Translations under genes and position numbers: made by a program | Assembly: GCF_036881825.1 (NCBI RefSeq) | Contig: NZ_JBAJMW010000005.1 | Coordinates: 248,001-312,000 of the forward strand | Length of the DNA stretch: 64,000 nt | Direction of reading: 5' to 3' | DNA from: Tersicoccus mangrovi | GTDB taxonomy: Bacteria; Actinomycetota; Actinomycetes; Actinomycetales; Micrococcaceae | Part shown: positions 40,446 to 48,612 of the stretch, one piece after another | How the letters are laid out: the number at the start of each line of letters is the position of its first letter | How positions within the stretch are numbered: the first letter of the stretch is position 1 | Notes under the pieces: generated by a model | What the model was told of the DNA's origin: nothing | Databases searched by the model: none | What the model saw: only the letters and a program-made list of their open reading frames with translations

Positions 40446-41693
40446 TCAGCCGATCTTGCCGACCGGGACGATCTTGCCGCCCTCGACCTTGTAGCCGTAG
40501 ACGTCCGGCTTGGCGAGTTCGCCCTTGTCATCCCACTTGTAGTGCTTGGACAGGCCGTCCTTGTCGTAGGACTTCACCCAGTCCAGCAGCGCCGGGCGGG
40601 TGGTCTTGCCCGCGTCGATGCCCGAGAGCAGCACGGTCGCGGCGTCGTAGCCCTCGATCGAGTAGGTACCGGGGGCGGCACCGTTGCTGACCTTCTTGTA
40701 TCCGTCGGAGAAGCTGGGGATCAGCTCGCCGGGGATGCAGGGGCAGGTGAAGTAGGCGCCGTCGGAGGCGTCACCGGCCAGCTTGATGAACTGGTCGTCC
40801 TTCAGGCCGTCCGGCCCGAGGAACACGCCGGTGTAGCCCTTGCCGGCCAGCTGCTGCTGGAACGGGGCGCCCTCGGCGTAGTAGCCCGAGTAGAACACCG
40901 CGTCCGGCTTCGCGTTGACGATCTTGGAGATCACGGCCGAGAAGTCCTTCTGGCCGGTGGTCACCTTGTCGGTGCCGGCGACGGCACTGCCGAGCGCCTT
41001 GGTGGTGGACTCGCCCAGACCGATGCCGTAGTCCGAGTCGTCCTGGACGACGTAGACCTTCTTGGCCTGCAGCTTGCCGGTCAGGAAGGACGCCGCCGCC
41101 GGGCCCTGGACGGCGTCGTTGCCGAGGCCACGGAAGAAGGTCTTCCAGCCGTTGGTGGTCAGCGTCGGGTTGGTGGCCGCGGGCGTGATGTGCACGAGGC
41201 CCTTCTGCTCGAAGATGTTGCCCGTCGCCTTGGACTCGCCGGAGAACGGCAGGCCGACGACGCCGACGATGCTGCTCTCGCTCACGGCCTGGGTGACCGG
41301 GCCGGTGGCCTTGTTGGGGTCGCCCTCGGTGTCGAACTTCTTGAACTGCACCTGGCAGTTCGGGTTCGCCGCGTTGTGCTCGTTGATGGCCAGCTGCACA
41401 CCGTTGTAGATGTTGACGCCGAGCTGGGCGTTGGGGCCGGTCTGTGCGCCCACGTACGCCAGCGTCGTGCCGGCGTCACAGGTCGCCTTGCCGTCACCCT
41501 TGGGAAGGACGGCGTCCTTCGGGGTGTCGATGGAGCTGATGGCGGGCAGGTTGACCCGCCCGCTTCCGCCGCCGGCGTCGCTGGATCCGCCCGAAGCGCT
41601 CCCGCTTCCGGCCCCAGGGTTGGCGCAGCTGGCGAGTGCCAGCGCAATGGCTGCCCCCGCAGCCAGAGTGGTCAAGGTCTTCCTCGACGCCAT
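40446..41693 (-). CDS. livJ: Branched-chain amino acid-binding lipoprotein
   Basis: This 415-residue extracytoplasmic binding protein (Leu/Ile/Val-binding type I fold) feeds LivHMGF. The lipobox LALASC is near residue 23, followed by a Gly/Ser linker. Recognisable blocks are AYVGAQTGPNAQLGVNIYNGVQLA (near residue 78) and YSGYYAEGAPFQQQL near residue 275. The ATG at 41693 has a GAGAGGCGGA ribosome site. Substrate range within branched-chain amino acids, or related amides, cannot be decided from sequence. Confidence 0.92.
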   Translation of the reverse strand: MASRKTLTTLAAGAAIALALASCANPGAGSGSASGGSSDAGGGSGRVNLPAISSIDTPKDAVLPKGDGKATCDAGTTLAYVGAQTGPNAQLGVNIYNGVQLAINEHNAANPNCQVQFKKFDTEGDPNKATGPVTQAVSESSIVGVVGLPFSGESKATGNIFEQKGLVHITPAATNPTLTTNGWKTFFRGLGNDAVQGPAAASFLTGKLQAKKVYVVQDDSDYGIGLGESTTKALGSAVAGTDKVTTGQKDFSAVISKIVNAKPDAVFYSGYYAEGAPFQQQLAGKGYTGVFLGPDGLKDDQFIKLAGDASDGAYFTCPCIPGELIPSFSDGYKKVSNGAAPGTYSIEGYDAATVLLSGIDAGKTTRPALLDWVKSYDKDGLSKHYKWDDKGELAKPDVYGYKVEGGKIVPVGKIG

Positions 41694-41750
41694 GGTGATT
41701 CCGCCTCTCGCGACGAATCGGCAGCCCGTCCGAACGGTGGCTGCCCCCGA

Positions 41751-41774
41751 TATGTGTGGTTGAGACTACACATA
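41751..41774. promoter_or_regulatory. 24-bp palindrome upstream of livJ
   Basis: TATGTGT (41751-41757) and ACACATA (41768-41774) form a perfect 7-bp inverted repeat with a 10-base spacer, about 60-80 bases before the livJ start. A TAGTCT sequence (41763-41768, minus strand) inside it could be the -10 box. The site has the form of a dimeric repressor operator. The rest of 41694-41863 shows no gene. Confidence 0.5.
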
Positions 41775-41863
41775 AATCGGTGCCGCGGTGGTGAACCTCA
41801 CATTTCCGTGATGTTGCGTGGCGGACGACCGGTGTTGCCTTGCTCACACCGGATGTCGAGGCC

Positions 41864-42490
41864 TCATCCAGCGGCCGGAGGCACCACGTTCAGGTCGAGC
41901 AGTTCGGCGCGGTGGCCCTCGATCCGCACGGTCGTGACGGACCCGTTGGCGATCGCGGGGAACACGGTGCGGTACCGGTCGATGTCGATCCACAGCAGCG
42001 CGCACAGCAGCAGCCGGATCAGCGTGCCGTGGCTGACGACGAGCACGTGGCCGTCCGGGAAGGCGGCCTCGATCTCGCGCAGGGCGTCCGAGCCGCGGGC
42101 GATGGCCGTCGAGCCCGGCTCCCCGCCGGGCAGAGGGATGACGCCGGGGTGGGAGAAGTGCGCCGCGGCCTCCTCGGGGAACCGCTCGTCCATCTCGGCG
42201 CGCGTCATGCCCTCCCCCTGCCCGAAGTCGACCTCACCGAGCCGGGCGTCCGTCGCCAGGGTCAGGCCGAGCGTCTCGGCGGCGGGCGCGGCGGTGTCCA
42301 CGGCCCGCTGCAGCGTCGAGGACCAGATGCCGGCGAAGGCCTCCTCCGCGGGGCGGCTCGCCGCCCACGCCGCGAGGGAACGGGCCTGCGCCCGTCCCGT
42401 GTCGGTGAGCGCGATGTCGGAGACGCCCGCATAGCGGTTCTCGTCCTGCCAGGGCGTGCGGCCGTGCCGCACGAGGGAGAAGGTGGTCAC
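41864..42490 (-). CDS. Histidine phosphatase family protein
   Basis: This is a 208-residue phosphatase of the phosphoglycerate mutase-like superfamily. The catalytic LVRHGRTPWQ motif is at residues 6-15, the proton donor in GEVDFGQGEGMT (near residue 85), and the second histidine in VVSHGTLIR (near residue 152). Members dephosphorylate small molecules such as alpha-ribazole phosphate or phosphosugars; the substrate here is not evident. The GTG start at 42490 is 6 bases after a TAGCGT box; GAGGAC between them could also serve as a ribosome site. Confidence 0.88.
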   Translation of the reverse strand: MTTFSLVRHGRTPWQDENRYAGVSDIALTDTGRAQARSLAAWAASRPAEEAFAGIWSSTLQRAVDTAAPAAETLGLTLATDARLGEVDFGQGEGMTRAEMDERFPEEAAAHFSHPGVIPLPGGEPGSTAIARGSDALREIEAAFPDGHVLVVSHGTLIRLLLCALLWIDIDRYRTVFPAIANGSVTTVRIEGHRAELLDLNVVPPAAG

Positions 42491-42496
42491 GTCCTC

Positions 42497-42502
42497 ACGC
42501 TA
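42497..42502 (-). promoter_or_regulatory. -10 box of the histidine phosphatase gene
   Basis: TAGCGT on the minus strand lies 6 bases before the GTG start. Confidence 0.45.
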
Positions 42503-42556
42503 CTCGTCGGCCGCTGTCCGGGCGGACACGGGGCACCTCGCACCCCCGCGACGCGA

Positions 42557-42587
42557 GCGGGCCCCGTCCGAGGTGGACGGGGCCCGC
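42557..42587 (-). terminator. Terminator of icd
   Basis: A 13-bp perfect stem (42557-42569 with 42575-42587) encloses a 5-base loop, 19 bases past the icd stop. Confidence 0.85.
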
Positions 42588-42606
42588 AGGCGTGGGGCGC
42601 GGCCGG

Positions 42607-44829
42607 TCAGCGCGTGGTGAGCGCCTCGAGGATCCCGTTCAGGGTCGCGGAGGGCCGCATCACGGAGAAGGCCTTCTGCTCGTCCGGCCGGTAGTAGCCG
42701 CCCAGGTCCACCGGGCTGCCCTGGACCGCGAGCAGCTCCTCGCCGATGGTCTGCTCGTTCTCCTTCAGCGCGGCGGCGACGTCGGCGAACGCGGCGGCCA
42801 GCTCGGCGTCGGCGTCCTGCTGCGCCAGCTCCTGGGCCCAGTACAGGGCGAGGTAGAAGTGGCTGCCGCGGTTGTCGATCTCGTTGACCTTGCGACTCGG
42901 GGACTTGTTCTCGAGCAGGAACGTGCCGGTGGCCCGGTCCAGGGTGTCCGCGAGGACCTGCGCCCGCGCGTTGCCGGTGGTCGTGGCCAGGTGCTCGAAG
43001 CTGACCGCCAGGGCGAGGAACTCACCGAGGCTGTCCCAGCGCAGGTGGTTCTCCTTGACCAGCTGCTGCACGTGCTTCGGGGCGGACCCGCCGGCACCGG
43101 TCTCGAACAGACCGCCGCCGTTGATCAGCGGGACGATCGAGAGCATCTTGGCGCTGGTGCCGAGCTCGAGGATCGGGAACAGGTCGGTCAGGTAGTCGCG
43201 CAGCACGTTGCCGGTCACCGAGATGGTGTCCTCACCCTTCCGGATGCGCTGCACCGTGTAGGTGGTGGCCTCGACCGGGGGCATGATCTCCAGGGTCAGG
43301 CCCTCGGTGTCGTGGTCCGCGAGGTACTGCTCGACCTTGGCGATCAGGTTGGCGTCGTGCGCGCGGGACTCGTCGAGCCAGAACACGGCCGGCGTCTCGG
43401 AGGCGCGGGCGCGGGTGACGGCGAGCTTGACCCAGTCCTGGATCGGCACGTCCTTGGTCTGGCAGGCGCGCCACACGTCGCCGGGCTCGACGGCGTGCTC
43501 GATCAGCGCGGTGCCGGCCGAGTCGACGACCTTCATGGTGCCGGGCTCTGTGATCTCGAACGTCTTGTCGTGGCTGCCGTACTCCTCGGCGGCCTGCGCC
43601 ATCAGGCCGACGTTCGGGACGGTGCCCATGGTGACCGGGTCGTAGGCCCCGTTGGCGCGGCAGTCGTCGATCACGGCCTGGTAGACGCCGGAGTAGGAGC
43701 TGTCCGGCAGCACCGCGAGAGTGTCCGCCTCCTCGCCGTCCGGGCCCCACATGTGGCCGGAGGTGCGGATCATGGCCGGCATCGACGCGTCGACGATGAC
43801 GTCGGAGGGCACGTGCAGGTTGGTGATGCCGCGGTCCGAGTCGACCATGGCCAGCCTCGGGCCCTCCTCGAGGCCCTTCTGGATGAGCGCCTCGACGCCC
43901 TCCTTGACGTCGTCGGGCAGGTCGTCCAGGCCCGAGAGGATCGAGGCGAGACCGTTGTTGGCGCTCAAGCCCGCCGCGGCGAGGTCCTGGCCGTAGGTCT
44001 CGAACAGCTCGGAGAAGTACGCGCGCACCGTGTGACCGAACAGGATGGGGTCGGAGACCTTCATCATCGTGGCCTTCAGGTGCACGGAGAACAGCACGCC
44101 CTCGTCCTTGGCGCGCTGCACCTGGGCGGCGAGGAAGGCGTCCAGCGCGGCGGCCCGCATGACGGTGCCGTCGACGACCTCACCGGCGAGGACGGGCACC
44201 TCCTTGAGCACGCGCTCGGTGCCGTCGGCGGCGGCGAAGACGATGGAAAGGGTGTCCGCGTCGTCCACCACGACGGACTGCTCGTTGGAGCGGAAGTCGT
44301 TCTCGCCCATGGTCGCGACGTTGGTCTTCGACTCGGAGCTCCACACGCCCATGCGGTGCGGGTTCTTGCGGGCGTAGTTCTTCACGGAGGCGGGGGCACG
44401 CCGGTCGGAGTTGCCCTCGCGCAGCACGGGGTTGACCGCGGAGCCCTTGATCTTGTCGTACCGGGCGCGGATCTCCCGCTCCTCGTCCGACGCCGGCTCG
44501 TCCGGGTAGCCCGGGACCGCGTAGCCCTGGCTGTGCAGCTCGGCGATCGCGGCCTTCAGCTGCGGCACGGAGGCACTGATGTTCGGCAGCTTGATGATGT
44601 TGGCCTCGGGCGTCTTCGCCAGGTCACCGAGCTCGGCGAGCGCGTCCGCGGTCCGCTGGTCCTCGGTCAGGTGGTCGCCGAAGGCGGCGATGATGCGACC
44701 GGACAGGGAGATGTCCCGGGTCTCCACGTCCACCCCCACCGTGGAGGCGAAGGCCTCGATGATCGGCAGGAACGAGTGCGTGGCGAGCATCGGCGCCTCG
44801 TCCGTGTGGGTGTAGATGATCGTGGACAT
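42607..44829 (-). CDS. icd: Isocitrate dehydrogenase (NADP+), monomeric type
   Basis: This 740-residue monomeric isocitrate dehydrogenase converts isocitrate to 2-oxoglutarate with NADP+. Its length and the starting block IYTHTDEAPMLATHSFLPI are typical of this form, which is unrelated in size to the dimeric enzyme. Recognisable substrate-site segments include SDRRAPASVKNYARKNPHRMG (near residue 120) and LHLKATMMKVSDPILFGH-like residues near 250. ARAQVLADTLDRATGTFLLE near residue 615 is also conserved. A TAGCAT box (44888-44893) gives a leader of about 55 bases. With sdhCDAB it supplies the citric acid cycle. Confidence 0.96.
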   Translation of the reverse strand: MSTIIYTHTDEAPMLATHSFLPIIEAFASTVGVDVETRDISLSGRIIAAFGDHLTEDQRTADALAELGDLAKTPEANIIKLPNISASVPQLKAAIAELHSQGYAVPGYPDEPASDEEREIRARYDKIKGSAVNPVLREGNSDRRAPASVKNYARKNPHRMGVWSSESKTNVATMGENDFRSNEQSVVVDDADTLSIVFAAADGTERVLKEVPVLAGEVVDGTVMRAAALDAFLAAQVQRAKDEGVLFSVHLKATMMKVSDPILFGHTVRAYFSELFETYGQDLAAAGLSANNGLASILSGLDDLPDDVKEGVEALIQKGLEEGPRLAMVDSDRGITNLHVPSDVIVDASMPAMIRTSGHMWGPDGEEADTLAVLPDSSYSGVYQAVIDDCRANGAYDPVTMGTVPNVGLMAQAAEEYGSHDKTFEITEPGTMKVVDSAGTALIEHAVEPGDVWRACQTKDVPIQDWVKLAVTRARASETPAVFWLDESRAHDANLIAKVEQYLADHDTEGLTLEIMPPVEATTYTVQRIRKGEDTISVTGNVLRDYLTDLFPILELGTSAKMLSIVPLINGGGLFETGAGGSAPKHVQQLVKENHLRWDSLGEFLALAVSFEHLATTTGNARAQVLADTLDRATGTFLLENKSPSRKVNEIDNRGSHFYLALYWAQELAQQDADAELAAAFADVAAALKENEQTIGEELLAVQGSPVDLGGYYRPDEQKAFSVMRPSATLNGILEALTTR

Positions 44830-44943
44830 GAAGAGGCATCTCCCTCGCGTGGATGGGCGGTGGATGGGTGGCTTGGCAGCCTGTTCGATGCTACCCGAAC
44901 GGTGTCGAGGCAGGTCGCGGACGGCTGTCCGGCCGGTGGACGG

Positions 44944-46575
44944 TCAGTGGAAGAAGTGGCGGGCGCCGGTGACGTACATGGTCACGCCGGCGGCGTTCGC
45001 GGCGGCGATCACCTCGTCGTCGCGGATGGACCCGCCGGGCTGGACGACGGCGGAGACTCCGGCGTCGAAGAGGATCTGGGCGCCGTCGGCGAACGGGAAG
45101 AACGCGTCCGAGGCGGCGACCGAGCCGGTCACCCGGTCGACGCGGGTGCCGTCGGGCCCCTCGGGGGCGAGCTCGCGGGCCCGCTCGACGGCCAGCCGGC
45201 ACGAGTCGACGCGGTTGACCTGGCCCATGCCGACGCCGATGCTGGCGCCGTCCCGGGCGAGCAGGATCGCGTTGGACTTCGCGGCCCGGCAGGCCCGCCA
45301 GGCGAAGGCGAGGTCGGCGAGGGTCTTCTCGTCGGCCGGCTCCCCCGCGACGAGGGTCCAGGTGGCGGGGTCGTCGCCCTCGGCGTCGAGCCGGTCGGTC
45401 ACCTGCACGAGGACGCCGCCGGAGACCTGACGGATCTCGGCCGGGTAGCGGCCGAATCCCTCGGGCAGGGCCAGGAGGCGGATGTTCTTCTTCGCGGTGA
45501 GGATCGTCAGGGCCCCGGGCTCGAAGCCGGGGGCGATGACGACCTCGGTGAAGATGTCCTTCAGCGTGGTGGCCATGCCCGCCGTGACGACCCGGTTGGC
45601 GGCGACGACGCCGCCGTAGGCGGAGACGGGGTCGCAGGCGTGGGCCTTGCGGTGGGCGTCGGCGATCGGGTCCTCGGCGTCGGGGCTGCCGACGGCGATG
45701 CCGCACGGGTTGGCGTGCTTGATGATGGCGACGGCCGGTGAGTCGAAGTCGAAGGCGGCGCGCAGGGCCGCGTCGGCGTCGACGAAGTTGTTGTAGCTCA
45801 TCGCCTTGCCGTGCAGCTGGTCGGCCTGGGCGATGCCGGCGGGAGCGGCCTTGTCCGCGTACAGGGCGGCCTGCTGGTGCGGGTTCTCCCCGTAGCGCAG
45901 CACCTCGGAACGCTCGAGGGCGAGCCCCGCGTAGGCGGGCCAGCTGACCGTCCCGTTCTCGTCCTCGTCGAGGAACTGCCCGGCGGTCCAGGTGGCGACG
46001 GCGTTGTCGTAGCTGGCGGTGTGTGCGAAGGCGCGAGCGGCGAGGCGGCGGCGGGCGGCGAGATCGAAGCCGCCGGCCTCGGCGGCGTGGACCACCTCGG
46101 GGTAGCCGGACGGGTCGACGACGACGGCGACGCTCGCGTGGTTCTTCGCCGCGGCGCGCACCATCGAGGGGCCGCCGATGTCGATCTGCTCGACGATCTC
46201 GTCCGCCGCGGCGCCCGAGGCGACGGTGTCGACGAACGGGTAGAGATTGACGATCACGAGATCGAACGGCTCGACCTCGAGCTCGTGCAGCTGGGCGACG
46301 TGCTCGGGCTTGCGCCGGTCGGCGAGGATGCCGGCGTGCACGCGCGGATGCAGCGTCTTGACCCGGCCGTCGAGGGTCTCAGGGAAGCCGGTGACGTCGG
46401 CGACCTCGGTGACCGGCACGCCGGCCGCGGCGATGGCCTTCGCCGTCGAGCCGGTCGAGACGATGCTGACGCCCGCGGCGTGCAGCCCGACGGCCAGCTC
46501 GGTGAGCCCGGTCTTGTCGTAGACGGAGATGAGGGCGCGGTGGAGGGGGACGCGGTCGAGCTGCTGCAGGCTCAC
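44944..46575 (-). CDS. purH: Bifunctional AICAR transformylase/IMP cyclohydrolase
   Basis: This 543-residue enzyme performs the last two steps of purine synthesis. The N-terminal MGS-like cyclohydrolase domain (residues 10-145) begins RALISVYDKTGLTELA and carries GGPSMVRAAAKNH. The C-terminal transformylase has RYGENPHQQAALY (near residue 220), SYNNFVDADAA and the catalytic KHANPCGIAVG (near residue 283). The GTG start at 46575 has GGAG 9 bases upstream, and a TAGGCT box lies at 46615-46620. It uses 10-formyl-tetrahydrofolate, like PurN at 51.9 kb. Confidence 0.96.
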   Translation of the reverse strand: MSLQQLDRVPLHRALISVYDKTGLTELAVGLHAAGVSIVSTGSTAKAIAAAGVPVTEVADVTGFPETLDGRVKTLHPRVHAGILADRRKPEHVAQLHELEVEPFDLVIVNLYPFVDTVASGAAADEIVEQIDIGGPSMVRAAAKNHASVAVVVDPSGYPEVVHAAEAGGFDLAARRRLAARAFAHTASYDNAVATWTAGQFLDEDENGTVSWPAYAGLALERSEVLRYGENPHQQAALYADKAAPAGIAQADQLHGKAMSYNNFVDADAALRAAFDFDSPAVAIIKHANPCGIAVGSPDAEDPIADAHRKAHACDPVSAYGGVVAANRVVTAGMATTLKDIFTEVVIAPGFEPGALTILTAKKNIRLLALPEGFGRYPAEIRQVSGGVLVQVTDRLDAEGDDPATWTLVAGEPADEKTLADLAFAWRACRAAKSNAILLARDGASIGVGMGQVNRVDSCRLAVERARELAPEGPDGTRVDRVTGSVAASDAFFPFADGAQILFDAGVSAVVQPGGSIRDDEVIAAANAAGVTMYVTGARHFFH

Positions 46576-46845
46576 GGGAGTGGACTCCGGTCGGTCGGGA
46601 GTGGGTTTCCCCTCAGCCTACGCAGGCAGCCGGGGTCGGGGCACGTCGATGACGACGCCGCAGAGCCCTCCGTGAGTCCGCCTCCGCGTGTGCTGGTGAC
46701 CGGGCGCCACACCCGGTGTGATGCGTGGGGCGGATGAGGCCGACGCGCCGGAGGCACGCGTCCCATCTGCCCCGCTCACCGTGGCGGTTGGTCGACATCG
46801 TCGTGGTCGGGACGCGGTGGCCACCGGTCGTGGGAGCCTGTGCGC

Positions 46846-47751
46846 ATGGAATGGACGGACGACGTCGCCCGCGGGGCATGGATCGGCGAGCGGACTCATT
46901 GGGGGTCGACGGTGACCGGCACGGTGCCGGCCGGCTACGACCGCTACGCGCGAGTGTTCCACCCGGTGCCGGTGTCCCGGCTGGTCACGGACCCGGACGA
47001 GCTCGCGGCGATGCCAGTGCCGTCCGGGTGCCCCGAGGACCTGCGGGACGCCCCGCGGTATGCCGAGGAGCAGTGGACATGGGCCCGGACGGCCGAGGCG
47101 CTCGGCGGGACGATGCACGCCACCGCCCAGTGGCAGTCGATCACCGGCAATGCCGACGGCTTCGCGACGCTGCCCGACGGACGGAACGTGGGTCAGACCC
47201 GCGAGGGCCGGCTGCCGCCCGACCAACTCGCCGCGCTGGTGCGGCTGCTGCCGACCACGACGCCGGACGACCTGACCGTCGGTGTCTGGGTCGGCTGGGG
47301 CGAGCTGAACGCGGGAAGCAGTGGCGCTGCCCTCTTCTTCCCTGCGAGCGCTTCCCGCCGCGAACGGCTCCGCGCCGAGGAGCAGTGGCGCCGTGAGCGC
47401 GAGGAGGCGCTCGACCCGGCTGTTGCGAGCGCCGTCCACCGTCGTCGGGGTCTGCTGGAGCTGCCGAACCGGGAGTATGTGCTGCTGAGCACGACGGTCA
47501 CGGAACTGACGGACCCGACGTGGCCGGAGCGGGCGGGGATCGGCTGGATGAATGGCGACGGCCCGATGCCGGCACTGGTGTGGCCCTCGGACCGGGCGTG
47601 GTGCATCGGCAGCGAGATCGACTTCGACAGCACTCTCGTCGGCGGCACGGCGGAGGCGATCGCCGCGGTAACGCGATCCGACGCCGTCGAGGCCCTGATC
47701 GTCCGGCCCGACGACGACCTCGGCGCGTTCGCCGACCACGTCAACGGCTGA
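46846..47751 (+). CDS. Hypothetical protein, 301 residues
   Basis: I do not recognise this soluble protein. It has no signal peptide or membrane segment. It is rich in Trp (WTDDVARGAWIGERTHWG at the start, WGELNAGSS, WAWRTAEALGG-like segments) and acidic overall. It contains a conserved-looking block CPEDLRDAPRYAEEQWTWA near residue 65 and ends with IVRPDDDLGAFADHVNG. The ATG at 46846 has GGGAG 9 bases upstream. It lies between purH and a small membrane protein and ends 9 bases before the convergent stop. Function unknown. Confidence 0.78.
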   Translation: MEWTDDVARGAWIGERTHWGSTVTGTVPAGYDRYARVFHPVPVSRLVTDPDELAAMPVPSGCPEDLRDAPRYAEEQWTWARTAEALGGTMHATAQWQSITGNADGFATLPDGRNVGQTREGRLPPDQLAALVRLLPTTTPDDLTVGVWVGWGELNAGSSGAALFFPASASRRERLRAEEQWRREREEALDPAVASAVHRRRGLLELPNREYVLLSTTVTELTDPTWPERAGIGWMNGDGPMPALVWPSDRAWCIGSEIDFDSTLVGGTAEAIAAVTRSDAVEALIVRPDDDLGAFADHVNG

Positions 47752-47760
47752 GGGGACGCC

Positions 47761-48465
47761 TCAGAATGCGGTGCCGGGCAGGCCGTGAGGCGTGAAGCGC
47801 CGGCGGCCGCCCGGCCAGCGCCCCATCAGCCAGCCGGCCACGGCGACCAGGACCAGCACCCCGAGCAGGACCAGGAGCGAGCCGACCACCATCGTCGGCT
47901 GCACCGGGGTCGGGACCATCATGGTGTTCGACAGGGGCGCGTAGGCGAACCACCCGAAGGTCACGGGCGGCGTCGTGGCCGTCGTGATCAGGCCGGCCAC
48001 GACCGAGCCGAGTCCCAGCACCGTCATCACGGCCGGCACCACCCCGAATCGCCGTCGGCCGGACCCGCCGTCGCGAATCGCCCGGTCACGTCGGCGGGCG
48101 CCGGCCCACCAGGCGAGGGCGAAGACGAGCACGGCGACACCGGCCGCGGCCAGGATCAGGCCGGTGATCACGCCGGGGTCCGGCAGCAGCCAGATGTCGC
48201 CCTCCGTCGAGGGTTCGTAGGAGCCCGTGTAGAACGTCCCGGGCTCGTCGGCCACCGTGTACTCGGCGTACCCCCGCGGAAGGCCGGTCGCGGCGTCGGC
48301 CTCCGTGTTCGCCATGGTCACCGTCACCACCCCTCCGACGAGCAGCGCCAGCCCGACCAGGGCCGAGGCCAGGCGCGCCCACGGCAGGCGTCGCCGGGAT
48401 CGGTGCTGTGACGGGTGTGCCGGCTCGCCCGCCGGCCGATCGGCGTTCCCCGCGTCGTCGGTCAT
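47761..48465 (-). CDS. Hypothetical membrane protein with four transmembrane segments
   Basis: I do not recognise this 234-residue protein. A 25-residue hydrophilic N-terminus precedes helices at about residues 30-50, 98-120, 145-165 and 190-215. The loop of about 45 residues after the first helix (GLPRGYAEYTVADEPGTFYT) would face outside. ATG at 48465; a TACGAT box 6 bases upstream suggests a leaderless transcript. It is convergent with the 301-residue gene. Confidence 0.72.
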   Translation of the reverse strand: MTDDAGNADRPAGEPAHPSQHRSRRRLPWARLASALVGLALLVGGVVTVTMANTEADAATGLPRGYAEYTVADEPGTFYTGSYEPSTEGDIWLLPDPGVITGLILAAAGVAVLVFALAWWAGARRRDRAIRDGGSGRRRFGVVPAVMTVLGLGSVVAGLITTATTPPVTFGWFAYAPLSNTMMVPTPVQPTMVVGSLLVLLGVLVLVAVAGWLMGRWPGGRRRFTPHGLPGTAF

Positions 48466-48471
48466 GAGGGG

Positions 48472-48477
48472 ATCGTA
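48472..48477 (-). promoter_or_regulatory. -10 box of the four-helix membrane protein gene, leaderless
   Basis: TACGAT on the minus strand lies 6 bases before the ATG at 48465. Confidence 0.45.
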
Positions 48478-48510
48478 ACCGCAGGTGGCGCGGGACACGC
48501 GGCCTTGCGC

Positions 48511-48612
48511 TACAGTGATGTCCACCTCCGGCGCCCCGTGGTGACGCAGCAAGCTATCCCGGTCGGAGGTCGCCCGCCCGTCGCGGGACTCACGCCCGGA
48601 AAGAGGTCCCTC
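48511..48612 (+). promoter_or_regulatory. Promoter and structured leader of the MFS gene
   Basis: A TACAGT -10 box is at 48511-48516. The inferred leader of about 90 bases opens with ACCTCCG (48524-48530), which pairs with CGGAGGT (48564-48570), so a closed stem stands almost at the 5' end and is followed by the GGAAAGAGG ribosome site. I could not assign it to a known riboswitch class. Confidence 0.4.

Noticed and set aside
40287..40531. N-terminal extension of livH that runs through the ambiguous base
   Set aside because: The extension is produced by the duplicated assembly block around the N at 40356; AAAGGA before 40285 marks the normal LivH start.
46576..46845. Short open frames in the spacer between purH and the 301-residue gene
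   Set aside because: They lack ribosome sites and have the Arg/Gly/Ala composition of random high-G+C frames.
48511..48612. Assigning the MFS leader to a named riboswitch such as guanidine, SAM or glycine types
   Set aside because: None of the conserved core sequences that I know for those classes is present, so only an unclassified leader is reported.
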